From positions 1-56,617 of the forward strand of contig CANJVW010000005.1 of the NCBI GenBank assembly GCA_947478495.1: 56,617 nt of DNA, given 5' to 3'. Both the position numbers and the translations under genes were made by a program. This document shows, one piece after another, positions 42,874 to 53,104 of this stretch. The notes beneath the pieces are model-generated. The model made no database searches. It was not told the DNA's origin and worked only from the letters and a program-made list of their open reading frames with translations. Each line of letters begins with the position of its first letter. The first letter of the stretch is position 1. Source of the DNA: Legionellales bacterium. GTDB lineage: Bacteria; Pseudomonadota; Gammaproteobacteria; DSM-16500.

Positions 42874-45800
42874 TCAAGGCGCGCAGGAGGCGGCTAAGGC
42901 AGGATCTTCCTTCTTTTTAACAGCAGCAGCGTCCTTAGCAAATATTCCGATACCTGAGGCGCTTGCCAATACACCGCCGCGATGCACTGGCCCCCCAAAT
43001 TTCTTGCGATAATTTTCAACCAATCGCTGTGCATCTTGTGCACTCTTTGCCATTGTTTGCAATATTTGCTCGGTGACAGCGTGCACCAATAAATCTGCAC
43101 CCGTTGGAGAATTCACGTCAAGAAACTTTGCGTCTCCCTTGGTTCTGTCTGCGATCTGCTCGAAATTGGATTTCGCATAAGGGGCCACGTAAAAAGCACG
43201 GACAGGAATACCCTTATCAGCCAATCGCTTAGTCTCTGCCTCCCAATCAGTCGGATGCCTGAAAGGGGTGTCTTTCCAGTAATCCTCACCTGATTTTGCT
43301 AATAACCCACCTAAATTAGCTACGCCACGTTGCTGTTTATAGCCTGCTCTCTTGAACAAGACTTCGTCTTTCTCGGGCCGAACACTACGATTATTAGCAG
43401 GTGCATCACCAATTAAAATAACTTGGTTAATCGTGCGATTATGCGACTGCTCGCATGCATGCCATAAACCAATTTCAACCGCTTCATTACCCTGGCCACC
43501 GTCCGGACGAATACCATCCATAAATTTTCTTAGCTGTTCAGGATTCGATTCAAAACCAGAGGACTGCAATATATTTTCCTGTCCAGAACTATAGTTTCGA
43601 TACACAGCAAACTGAACAGAAAATCCGTTCGGATCCATGCCACTGTCGGCTAAAACAACACGTGCACGCTCAAACATAACGCGGACAGTACTTTTTGCCT
43701 TATCCAACAAAGCGCTCATAGAACCAGTTGCATCCATCAAAATAACCGTGCTCGATGTCATGCTAAGCGCTGCTCCTTCATTACGCTTCAAGAGGAACTC
43801 GCGGACTGATTTATCATCTCCCCTGACTAGCGCTTCAATAAAGGACATGCTCCAAGCATGCTCTTTGGCAGCATCAACCACGCGCCCAACCGCCACTTTA
43901 TATTTTGCTGCAAAAAAAGCATTTCTAATAGGATCAAGTACAGCATATGCCTCACCAGTCAATTTAATCTTTGATAAATCGGCTGCAACAACACCAACCC
44001 GCTCCAGCTCATTTTCAAGCAAAACCATACTATACGAACCTTGTGCTCCTTGTCTGGCTGTACGACCCTTCATTTGGACTTCTTCAGATAATTCTTCAGA
44101 TAAAAACGTTTGAATAACATGCAAACCGCCATTTGAAGCTACCTGTTTATCACGACATGCAAAATCTGTGCCGCGACCATAGGTACGAGTTAACAACGTA
44201 ACCTGACCCGCACGCGCCGCTAATAAAACAGCTTGCTGTCTTTCTTCAGGATTCAGCTCTTCTGTCATAATGCGAGCCGCGTCTCTTCTAGCAGAAAAAA
44301 CAGGAGAATTATAAAACGCCTTGAGCTTATCTTGTGTCTCAAAGAAAACAAGAGCTGCACGCTGCGTACCAGCCGTTTTGCCTTGTAGGCGATCGTTAAT
44401 TTCCTGCAAAATACGGGCGTGATAGTCATCCTGATTTTCAATAAAGATACCTTTTCCTGACCCAGGGGTAAAACTAAGATTGTTCGCCCCATAAACAGAA
44501 GGCGAATAAGTCTCACGTTTGATTTGATAGTTTTGTTCCATAATACTTCTTTGTACGGAATTAAGTGTACGCAAAGTACCTGTAACACCCATGATATGTT
44601 TGAACTGCTCAACAACATGGGCATATGAAAATGAACCACAATGGATATCAATAACAGTATTCTCTTCTAGCTTGGCTTGGGTTACCTTTCCCTGCTCATG
44701 TTCATGAAAATAAGCGTACACTGTATTGAACCCATACGACACATTAAAAGAAAGACCATCTTGTTGTGGATAGCCGATCCGTCCATCCTGCAATACATAG
44801 CGTTGTGATTGGAATGCTTTCACACCCGCCAACATATCTTTCACTGCTTCATCCAGCAAAGAAGACCAATGGCCAAAATGGGCTTTACACGCGGCGTATT
44901 GTAGAGATCTTTGTATAGTCTTCATATTTAACTGATCATCTTGACTCTTCCATCTCTCACGCTCTGTCCAAATGTATACGATCAACGCAGAAATAGTAGG
45001 ATGCTTTAAAGGCGCGCCAGGCGTATAAACATTACCGTAAAATTCGGTATCAAAGAAAGTGTCCACCTCATCAATCAATAAAATCTTCTCACGATGCGCC
45101 GATAGCCTAATGACAGGACGCTGGCCATTGCTCATTAATGCCTGCACCGACTCACAAACGTCGACCCGCTCATTAATGATGCGCGTTGCCAAACCTGGGA
45201 AGGTATCATAATGAATATGATCGCTAACACGTAGGAGATCAAATAGAGACTTAAAGGCAGAATAATCTCGTTGACTGAGATACTCACTGTAACACGCACA
45301 GCTAACATCAAAGCCAAGCAATGCTAAAATAGCGGAGGAGACAGCAAGTGTCACAGATTTTCCTTCGCCAGTGCCAATTTGAATAAAATGGTGAGGCATC
45401 TGACCAGGAGTGCCTGTATCGAGACCTAACATACGAAATATCGATATAATCTGAGCAGGGTGTGGACGCATCAAAAAATTATCTCTGTCTTTAGCATGAA
45501 CAGCATCGTGATAATATTGAGAATTCTGTAATGTCCACAGCGCAAAAACATCCGCGACCAAACTGGGAACCGTTAAGGACATGCGAGGGGTCCATTGCGT
45601 CACCTTCGCATCTTTACCACCTTTTGCTTCGTCTGCCTTAATAAAAATAGTTGAAAGCAATGGGTCCAATCCGCTCGGTTCAGCTGATCTAGCAAGATAA
45701 CGTCTAAATGATTTTGTGTATTCTTCCATGCAACGGTCATAAAACTGTCTGAGCTCAAACTTCGACCGAACGTCAGTATCAGTCCCCTCAAGGTTATCCA

Positions 45801-48800
45801 GGACGTACTCGATACCCTGGCGACCCATCGCACGATTTTGCTCTTCAATGAGATTGCCACGAAAACACGTACACTCTTGCATAATAGCATGACCTGTTGC
45901 ACCACCTTCTTCTGACAAGGTTAAGCCCAATGTTGTTAAAGCAGCGGATCCTTTCTTTTCTTGATAACGCTTTAAGAGCTCTTCCACTTTTTTTTGTGCA
46001 GGTTTTGCCATCGACACCAAGTGAATGCCCAATTCCTTAACAAGGACTAAGATAGATGTTATTTTAGAGTTATTGCTTTCATCTTCTACATCAAGCAGAG
46101 CACTAAATGCGTTACCGTGGTCGCGAATCATCTCTTGCATGTGTTTCAGCATTGCTTTGTGATGGCCAGCAGCTTTAACCTGAAAATCAACCCATTTCTC
46201 AGAAAGAGTAAGCAACGCATTGTAAGCACGATCAACGGTGCGATAGTCTTCATCGCTGAGCGGCTTTCTGCGCAATGCAGTCATAGCGGATTGAAAGCCA
46301 GCCTCAATATTGTGATCCACTCTCTTTTGAATATCCTCATATTTTTTTGCAATACCTTCTTTAAAGTATCTTTTTAGGTGCACATCAAAATCATCAGCTG
46401 AAGAAGAAAAAGATTTTAGAAAAGCGAAATGCGATGCCATATCTTCATAGCAAGATTCTCTCACCTGCTGATTTTGATCTGTGTCGAGAGCAAGAACGGG
46501 CTGTTGCAACAAGAGAATCAAGCGCTCCACCCTTTCTTTGATCTCTGTTACTCTTGTTTCATAACCAGGAATAGCAGTCAATCTTCCAAGCGCAGCACGC
46601 AATGATGGAAATTCTGAGGCATCGTCTGTTAATAATGATCTAACATGCCCCAAATTTGCGCGCATCTTAGATAAAATACCGTCGCGGCACCTAGCCACTT
46701 CGAAGCCGTGCAAAATACCTTTGACAATTCCTTGTTTCAAATTGTTTTGATAAGCTGACTGCTCTTCAGAGGATATCTGAACAAAACTATCATACAGCTT
46801 CTCAATGTGAGCTACAAACTCTGGCATAAGCTGACGATAAACATTGCGGCCATTCGCATCCGCTAAGAAAGCAGCACTGAGATCATTAAAATTGGATTCC
46901 GCTGTTTTATATAAGGCGGCTTGCTCTGCGCTGGCGTTATTAGCAGACTCTAAGCCATTAGCAATGCTTGATACATATGTGGTGAATTTCTTCGTAATAA
47001 TATCTTGAACATAGCCATATTGCACGCCAACAGTAGAAATAGTTTTATTCAGACGGCGATAATAATTAAGCAATAACTCAACTCGCTTATATAATTGAGC
47101 CGATAAAGGCACCTCATCACATGATGTGACAATCATAACAGCAATCTGTTTAACGCGCTCTCCAACAGCATTTTCTAATTGGCGAAGCGCAATCGTATTA
47201 GCAGAGTAATCTTGATGCAATTTTTCAATTTGCTCAACACTATCTGCTTTAATTGCAGCCTCAATGTCATCTGCAACGCCTTTTTTCGCCGATTCCACTT
47301 CGGCCTGCACTTGAGCAAGTTTTTTACCGAGAAGTTTGCTTAGGGTGTCTGGTAAAAAGTCAAGAGACGTCCCAACGGAAACCAATTGATTCGTTGCCTG
47401 CACTGGCAATGACTGCTGAATCTTTTGCAATCTCTCATTAAAATTCTTAATAATGCCTTGCTGAATATTTTCAGCGGCACGCGCATATCGGGCATGAATT
47501 TGACTCATTTTGTTCAAAATATCTAAAATGCGCTTTGGTTGCTTCAAGAAGTAATCTTCGATGCTGCATCCACTGTAACGAGAAACCAAGGTTTTCTGAA
47601 CATAATTATCTAACATAACAAGCAAGTCTGTTGCTTTTTTCTTAATGGTTATTTTGCTGGTAGAGTTAGCTCTTACCAAGGAAGGCGGGGCAGAGTCAGA
47701 TGCAGCAAAATCAGACGCAGCAGAAGATTCCGATAAAACTAATTCCTCTAGTGGCCAGACTCTTTCTCCAAGGTCTATCAGAGCTGAGGCATGGGTCGAT
47801 GTCGTATCTAACACACGAATTGTTTCATTCAATCCTTTTAAACGACTTTCTACTACGCTAAAAGCATCCATTGTAATAAAAGGAACAGTCTCTTTTATAT
47901 AACCATCCAATACGGTCAATAATTCTACATTAATATTATCCAATTGTTTGAATGCTTCCTTGGACTGACCCATTGGCTCTTTTTCTTTTTCCTGTGCTGG
48001 GTCGAGCACTTTACCATCAGATAAACCTCCTTCTAAAAATTGAAAGACATTGGCTGCCGCTTCCGCCATTTTTTCTCTATCATCTGCGAACTGTTTAACA
48101 CACTTCACTAGTGATGAAATATTGCTATCATCCACCATCAACATCGTCGCCTGAGAGCGAACTTTTTTAAGTCGAAGAAAAATTTCTTGCGCTAACAAAG
48201 TTTGTGCATTTTCAAAAGCACGTTTCGCTGCAACCCCAGGAAAAAGACTCTGCATCTCGCGCATCTTAATACCAATAACACGATAATTTTGTTGTTCGAA
48301 AATCGGTAATAAAGCGCTGACATCGGCCATTGCTCTTTGAACAAAGAGAGTATTATATTCTTGAAAAAGAGACCCGTAGCCATTCTTTTCATCACCCATC
48401 AACTGATCTAAAAGTGAGAAGGCTTTTGCAATAGGAAGGTATCGCGGCAAGTGGACTGTGTTCTCAAGTAAAATAGCTTGGCTCATTGCATCACTTACTT
48501 TCAATAACTGTTTCCTCAAGCGATCCAACCATTTTTTCGATGTATCCTCTAAATGAGCTATCGTAAGAGCAGCTGGGAAAACGGTTTCAAGGGCTTTAAT
48601 TTGTGTTAAACCATCATATAAAGTAGAAGCAACGACTTGAGGATTGATTTGTGGGGCAGGGGCGGCTTCGTCCAGCATGCTCTCAACTCGAATAAAATCA
48701 GTGTCAAGCTCCCGACAAAGATTGTCAAAATAGGATTGAGTCGCACTTTTTAATTGATCTTCCAATCGGACAATCGCCGTTCGTTGCTCTTCAAACACAC

Positions 48801-51800
48801 GACTGGCTGTTAACGCTAACAAAGCATAATGCATAGAGGAAGAATTAAAAAACCGTGTTGATAGTTGTAGAGATTTAACCATACTTGATGAAGTAGCGGC
48901 TGCCATCCCAGAAGAAATATCGACTTCTTGTCTCATACCGCAGCTTGACTTAACAGAATCTAATAAAATCTCCATCTGATCTTGAGCATGTTTTTGAGCC
49001 TCCTCACAAAAGGCCGCTATACCTGGCACACTTGCCTCTAAAGAGGCAAGTGAACGTAACCGCTTTAAGAAACCATGCATTTGAGCAAAATTGCCTGTCT
49101 CCCTGATCTCAAATGTTATTCGCTTTATATTTTTGAGAAGCGTTTCAGCGTAAAACTGTATTTCCAAACGACAAGTCCGCACAATATCAGCCGACAATCC
49201 TTCTTGGAGAGATTCAATCCACTCAGCACGAATCAAGCGAACAAGATAAGTATTTAATTCAACGAGCTTTCTCTGATCGCACGCCTCAGGATTGCTCAAG
49301 TCTTTTAATATGGCCTCCACTTCTTGCCGCAAACTTTTGACATGCAAAATCAGATCCGATCGCATACGCTCATAAGTCTCCGCCGTTCTCGAGCGCAAGT
49401 CAGACGAAATCTCTCTTAAGTGATCAATATCCTCCATCAGCTGTTTACAATTTAGCAGGGTGTCAGAGATCGCAGCGTCAACATCTTGTTTTTGCTCATC
49501 TGGTGAGGCCTGGCTAAAAAATGGTCCAAATGACTTTTGGGGTGTCTCTGATGAGGGCACCATAGCCATGCTGATCTTTTTCGGGAACTGGTCAAAATAA
49601 GCAATCATTTTTGACATCAACCCCTCAGGACCATCGTAGCATTGTTGTCTGAAGTCCGAAGGAATATGCTTATTTAAAGATACCGTTTCTTGAGCCGTGT
49701 CTAAAACAGCAAGACATTGACGCAGGGTTTCTCGATCTCCTTTAAACAGCCTGTCTTTTGAAAGTAGAGCAACCCCCTTTTTAACCCACGTATCTAAAGT
49801 AGTATTCGCTGCTGCAATCGCTCCTTGATAGATAGCATCAACAGCGCCATGATCCAAATGACTAGCCAGAGATACCTGGTATTGTAAAAGTTGATCCATC
49901 GCTGCTGCATATTTTGAAAAATCAGGCACAGATAATAATGATAATGCCTCTGCTTCTGCTCCTATTTCACGACACTCATCCAGCAACATCTTGCATGCGC
50001 TAACATAACGTTCGTTTAAAAACCCAAAAGACCCTGCCAATAATTTCAACTTGTCAAGGTGATGCTTCGTTTTATCAATATCACTTTTATCATTCTTGAC
50101 CCCTTGAATCAGTCTGTCTACCGATGAAACTAATAGTTGGCTTAACAGAGCGCTGTCCGTTGCGTGCTTATCTGGCCCATGAAGTAAATGTGATTTCAAA
50201 ACTTCTGCTTCATTTAGGCGTTTTAATGTGACGTTATATTGATCAATATCACCAGACAATAACTGATTGCCCGCTGACAAGGCGCGGCCCAACGCAGCTT
50301 GCTGCCCGCTGTAGAGATCTTGTAGCTTGCGCGCAACATCTCGAACACAATCAACGTATACTTGCTTAATAGCCTGCTGATGGAGCTTCTGATCTAATCG
50401 CAACATCTGATCCAATCGATACTGAATCATCTTGAAGTCACATCGTTTGATAGCTGCCAATATATCTTCTCTATTTCGACGTAGTTGGCTATCAATAACG
50501 CCCATTGAGCTCGGTGTAATCGATGAACGGAATACGGAACCAGGGAAAGGAATGGAGTGAGACGTCAAAGATGTCAATAAAATATCGCGATCATCGGGGC
50601 TTGCAGTTAAGGGATACAAATAAGTGATAGCAGAGTCTCTGCTTTTCATCTTCCTGATCAAATCTTTTAAAATAGAATGAAAAGCAACATCTGCTTTTTC
50701 GTCTTCTTTTAAACTAGTGTTCACTTCCTCTAAAGAGGCACGTAAATTGAGCGCCGCCTTAGGATCGTATTTATTAAAAATATAGGAAAAAGTCTGCGTC
50801 CAATCTTTGACACCGGGCATCATATTGGCTAGCTGATGAGCCAATCCCTTCACTCCTTGCATACGACCACCTTGATCATCTGCGCTTTGCAAAATCAATG
50901 GTTTTACACTTTTACACTTACTAACGGCCGCTACAATGCCAATCCCATTCGCAACATCGACTTCGGCAGAGCGACTATCCCCAAACCCCGGTGTATCGCA
51001 TAACACAACAGACTCACCATCATGATCAATATCAATCGGTGTAATATAAAGCGTCTCAGAAATTGATCGACCCCCTACTTTGACCTCTTTTAATTGAGGA
51101 TTCACTATTTTGACAGCTTCGACATGAATTTTATCGGTGCCAGGCACTTTGCGCTCCTCTAATGTCGAACCACCGAGAAAATGAATAGTTGTCGATTTCC
51201 CAGCCCCTGTATTCCCAAGAATGAGCACCACATCTTTACCGGCGATTCTATTGGATGCTTCTTCAGCCTTACCAATTAAACGCAAGGTCTCTTCAATATT
51301 AAAAGGACGTATCTCAGTCAGAAGGGATTCTAGATTTTTTCTTGCTTGCAGGGGGCTGACGTTGAAATGAGCCTGGGCGCTTTTTAGCTGCGCCTCAAAT
51401 GCAGGTGTTGATAATTCTTCTGTCATTAATGTTTCACGTAAGTCGGCAAAACGAACATCCAAAATTTCCCTTGAAAAGGCAACATACTCTTTGAGACCAC
51501 GCATTTCGATATCGCGAATCAATTCTAGTAAAAATCGCTCTGAAGAATGTGGAATCTTATCAATATAAGCATATTTTTCTTTAAGGGCTGCATCCAATTC
51601 TTGAGACAGTTCCGCTGTTTCACTTTTTTCTTCTATAGCAAGCGCGCTCAAAAATTTTATATGTGGTTCAGAAACATGAGCGGATGGAGAGACGATAAAA
51701 TCTTCTCGCTCATCACGCGACGTTCGAGATGACTCGGAAGAAACGATACTTTTTTCAACAGAAAGAGGAGCTATAAAATCACTCGGCGCAAGAAGAGGCG

Positions 51801-52677
51801 GGCCAACCTGCGAAGACATCGAGAGTGGCGCATCGGAAGCCGCAGCAGAGGCTTCTTTTGGTGCAGCTTGGGCAAACTCGAGTTCTTTGATGCGATCAGA
51901 CAGTGTCTTGATTTCTAAATATCTCACTTTCTTTTCATTATCAGCTTTAGAAAGCTTTAGCCTTTTGGCTAATATATCAAGCTCTGATAACAGGGTTTCT
52001 ATATCAACGCCCTCTTCATCAAGTTTTTCTTGAAAATTGATTCTTAAAACATCTAGCTGCGCTAAATCAAGCTTTAATTGATAGGCTTCTTTTTCTTTTT
52101 GAATGGATTTGTCTAATTCACGCTTCTTGAGTTCCAGCTCAGCAACACGATCAACGAATGCTTTGATTTCTGAATATCTCACCTTTTTTTCATTGTCAGA
52201 TTTAGAAAGCTTTGGCCTTTTGGTTAATGCATCAAGCTCTGACAGAAGGGTTGCTATATCCACATCCTCTTCATCGAGCTTTTCTTGAAGGTTTTTCTTC
52301 AAGCTATCCAGGTCGGCTAAATCGCGTTGGAGCTCGTATATATCCCTCTCTTTTCTGATCGATTCTTCGAGTTCGGCCTTCTCTCTCTTGCGCTCTGAGA
52401 GGCTATCTGCCAATTTTTTGATGTCTAGGTATCTTGCCTTTTTTTCATTATCCGACTTAGTAAGCCTTGCCTTTACGTTTAATGTCTCTAGTTCTGAAAG
52501 AAGATCCTCGATCGTAACGTCTTCTTCTGTGAGCGCAGACCCTAATGCTGCCTCTACTGTGACAATCTGTTGTTCACAGTTCTGCAACAAAATTTCTTTA
52601 GAGATACCAGAGTATAGTCCATTTGCGCCTGACACTTCAGACGATGCTTCTGCTCTTGTTGCGAAACGTGCTTCCAT
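42874..52677 (-). CDS. Giant GTPase - SecA-like ATPase - VWA protein (3267 aa)
   Basis: The ATG at 52677 has a good GAAGGAG ribosome binding site; numbering starts there. Residues 51-267 hold three coiled repeats of exactly 85 residues. A disordered linker follows to about 340. A GTPase of AIG1-like type comes next: G1 GNTGAGKST at 488-496, G3 DTPGF at 561-565, G4 NKYD at 635-638. Residues about 730-2300 are helical arms without known motif. A SecA-like motor follows: Walker A IGTGEGKS (2435-2441), Walker B LLIDEVD (DEVD 2536-2539), GRGTD (2834-2838) and KGRTARQG (2870-2877), so its ATPase site is complete. No SecA-type wing or SecB-binding end was seen. Last comes a VWA domain with MIDAS DATGSM (D2982). 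A Ca/Mg-binding adhesion domain after a translocase motor is unusual. No signal peptide or membrane helix is seen. The protein is not the housekeeping SecA. Its function is unknown. Confidence 0.88.
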   Translation of the reverse strand: MEARFATRAEASSEVSGANGLYSGISKEILLQNCEQQIVTVEAALGSALTEEDVTIEDLLSELETLNVKARLTKSDNEKKARYLDIKKLADSLSERKREKAELEESIRKERDIYELQRDLADLDSLKKNLQEKLDEEDVDIATLLSELDALTKRPKLSKSDNEKKVRYSEIKAFVDRVAELELKKRELDKSIQKEKEAYQLKLDLAQLDVLRINFQEKLDEEGVDIETLLSELDILAKRLKLSKADNEKKVRYLEIKTLSDRIKELEFAQAAPKEASAAASDAPLSMSSQVGPPLLAPSDFIAPLSVEKSIVSSESSRTSRDEREDFIVSPSAHVSEPHIKFLSALAIEEKSETAELSQELDAALKEKYAYIDKIPHSSERFLLELIRDIEMRGLKEYVAFSREILDVRFADLRETLMTEELSTPAFEAQLKSAQAHFNVSPLQARKNLESLLTEIRPFNIEETLRLIGKAEEASNRIAGKDVVLILGNTGAGKSTTIHFLGGSTLEERKVPGTDKIHVEAVKIVNPQLKEVKVGGRSISETLYITPIDIDHDGESVVLCDTPGFGDSRSAEVDVANGIGIVAAVSKCKSVKPLILQSADDQGGRMQGVKGLAHQLANMMPGVKDWTQTFSYIFNKYDPKAALNLRASLEEVNTSLKEDEKADVAFHSILKDLIRKMKSRDSAITYLYPLTASPDDRDILLTSLTSHSIPFPGSVFRSSITPSSMGVIDSQLRRNREDILAAIKRCDFKMIQYRLDQMLRLDQKLHQQAIKQVYVDCVRDVARKLQDLYSGQQAALGRALSAGNQLLSGDIDQYNVTLKRLNEAEVLKSHLLHGPDKHATDSALLSQLLVSSVDRLIQGVKNDKSDIDKTKHHLDKLKLLAGSFGFLNERYVSACKMLLDECREIGAEAEALSLLSVPDFSKYAAAMDQLLQYQVSLASHLDHGAVDAIYQGAIAAANTTLDTWVKKGVALLSKDRLFKGDRETLRQCLAVLDTAQETVSLNKHIPSDFRQQCYDGPEGLMSKMIAYFDQFPKKISMAMVPSSETPQKSFGPFFSQASPDEQKQDVDAAISDTLLNCKQLMEDIDHLREISSDLRSRTAETYERMRSDLILHVKSLRQEVEAILKDLSNPEACDQRKLVELNTYLVRLIRAEWIESLQEGLSADIVRTCRLEIQFYAETLLKNIKRITFEIRETGNFAQMHGFLKRLRSLASLEASVPGIAAFCEEAQKHAQDQMEILLDSVKSSCGMRQEVDISSGMAAATSSSMVKSLQLSTRFFNSSSMHYALLALTASRVFEEQRTAIVRLEDQLKSATQSYFDNLCRELDTDFIRVESMLDEAAPAPQINPQVVASTLYDGLTQIKALETVFPAALTIAHLEDTSKKWLDRLRKQLLKVSDAMSQAILLENTVHLPRYLPIAKAFSLLDQLMGDEKNGYGSLFQEYNTLFVQRAMADVSALLPIFEQQNYRVIGIKMREMQSLFPGVAAKRAFENAQTLLAQEIFLRLKKVRSQATMLMVDDSNISSLVKCVKQFADDREKMAEAAANVFQFLEGGLSDGKVLDPAQEKEKEPMGQSKEAFKQLDNINVELLTVLDGYIKETVPFITMDAFSVVESRLKGLNETIRVLDTTSTHASALIDLGERVWPLEELVLSESSAASDFAASDSAPPSLVRANSTSKITIKKKATDLLVMLDNYVQKTLVSRYSGCSIEDYFLKQPKRILDILNKMSQIHARYARAAENIQQGIIKNFNERLQKIQQSLPVQATNQLVSVGTSLDFLPDTLSKLLGKKLAQVQAEVESAKKGVADDIEAAIKADSVEQIEKLHQDYSANTIALRQLENAVGERVKQIAVMIVTSCDEVPLSAQLYKRVELLLNYYRRLNKTISTVGVQYGYVQDIITKKFTTYVSSIANGLESANNASAEQAALYKTAESNFNDLSAAFLADANGRNVYRQLMPEFVAHIEKLYDSFVQISSEEQSAYQNNLKQGIVKGILHGFEVARCRDGILSKMRANLGHVRSLLTDDASEFPSLRAALGRLTAIPGYETRVTEIKERVERLILLLQQPVLALDTDQNQQVRESCYEDMASHFAFLKSFSSSADDFDVHLKRYFKEGIAKKYEDIQKRVDHNIEAGFQSAMTALRRKPLSDEDYRTVDRAYNALLTLSEKWVDFQVKAAGHHKAMLKHMQEMIRDHGNAFSALLDVEDESNNSKITSILVLVKELGIHLVSMAKPAQKKVEELLKRYQEKKGSAALTTLGLTLSEEGGATGHAIMQECTCFRGNLIEEQNRAMGRQGIEYVLDNLEGTDTDVRSKFELRQFYDRCMEEYTKSFRRYLARSAEPSGLDPLLSTIFIKADEAKGGKDAKVTQWTPRMSLTVPSLVADVFALWTLQNSQYYHDAVHAKDRDNFLMRPHPAQIISIFRMLGLDTGTPGQMPHHFIQIGTGEGKSVTLAVSSAILALLGFDVSCACYSEYLSQRDYSAFKSLFDLLRVSDHIHYDTFPGLATRIINERVDVCESVQALMSNGQRPVIRLSAHREKILLIDEVDTFFDTEFYGNVYTPGAPLKHPTISALIVYIWTERERWKSQDDQLNMKTIQRSLQYAACKAHFGHWSSLLDEAVKDMLAGVKAFQSQRYVLQDGRIGYPQQDGLSFNVSYGFNTVYAYFHEHEQGKVTQAKLEENTVIDIHCGSFSYAHVVEQFKHIMGVTGTLRTLNSVQRSIMEQNYQIKRETYSPSVYGANNLSFTPGSGKGIFIENQDDYHARILQEINDRLQGKTAGTQRAALVFFETQDKLKAFYNSPVFSARRDAARIMTEELNPEERQQAVLLAARAGQVTLLTRTYGRGTDFACRDKQVASNGGLHVIQTFLSEELSEEVQMKGRTARQGAQGSYSMVLLENELERVGVVAADLSKIKLTGEAYAVLDPIRNAFFAAKYKVAVGRVVDAAKEHAWSMSFIEALVRGDDKSVREFLLKRNEGAALSMTSSTVILMDATGSMSALLDKAKSTVRVMFERARVVLADSGMDPNGFSVQFAVYRNYSSGQENILQSSGFESNPEQLRKFMDGIRPDGGQGNEAVEIGLWHACEQSHNRTINQVILIGDAPANNRSVRPEKDEVLFKRAGYKQQRGVANLGGLLAKSGEDYWKDTPFRHPTDWEAETKRLADKGIPVRAFYVAPYAKSNFEQIADRTKGDAKFLDVNSPTGADLLVHAVTEQILQTMAKSAQDAQRLVENYRKKFGGPVHRGGVLASASGIGIFAKDAAAVKKKEDPALAASCAP
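51877..52527 (-). repeat. Three tandem 255-bp coding repeats in the giant gene
   Basis: Counted from the ATG at 52677, residues 51-97, 136-182 and 221-267 are near-identical (for example VDIATLLSELDALTKRPKLS and VDIETLLSELDILAKRLKLS), each starting with E-E-x-V and including SDNEKK or ADNEKK followed by VRYxEIK. The spacing is exactly 85 residues, and the linker helices between are also related. The high identity suggests recent duplication, and copy number may vary between strains. Confidence 0.88.
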
Positions 52678-53104
52678 TGTCATCTCCTTCAAAAAATTAA
52701 ATGAATAAGTGAATTCAGTAGTGAATCAAACCGGGCACACAATATTACAAAAACTTTAGGTTGTCGCTATGCTATTTTTTATTATCTATGATCAATTATG
52801 GTCATAGATAAAAAATATCATTTTAAACAATATGATAGAAGTATTTTGACTGACTAATAGTATAAAAAATAAAAAATATTTAGCTTATTACTTACATCAA
52901 TGTAAGCATTTGCTTAGTAATATCGCCCTATAAAAACTGTGCGCTTCCGTGGGTAAGGTGGAAACTGTATCCAAGCTATAACAGATGAGTGGGTTCTGTC
53001 GCAACTGCAGCGAATTTGGACTATGATGGGCGAAAGGCGGTGGTGCGAGCTTAAAAATGGTATAAGGGGCGCAAGGAATTCATTTTTATTACAAAAGGAT
53101 TCCT
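52678..53104. other. AT-rich intergenic region between dnaE and the giant gene
   Basis: About 430 bases without a supported gene. The part near the giant gene is very AT rich and must contain its promoter, but no convincing -35/-10 pair was found. The segment beginning GGGTTCTGTCGCAACTGCAG at 52991 looks somewhat like the terminal inverted repeat of IS6-family elements and may be a remnant. Just after dnaE, 53073-53079 (AAGGAAT) pairs with 53099-53105, a weak hairpin that might act as terminator. Confidence 0.5.

Noticed and set aside
47645-47902. Several plus-strand frames of 60-160 residues inside the giant gene (for example here and at 43637-44113)
   Set aside because: They are antisense shadows of a well-supported reading frame, without ribosome binding sites or family similarity.
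42874-52677. The giant gene as housekeeping secA
   Set aside because: Only the nucleotide-binding motor resembles SecA. The GTPase, the VWA domain, the length and the absence of the SecA C-terminal parts exclude the normal translocase ATPase.
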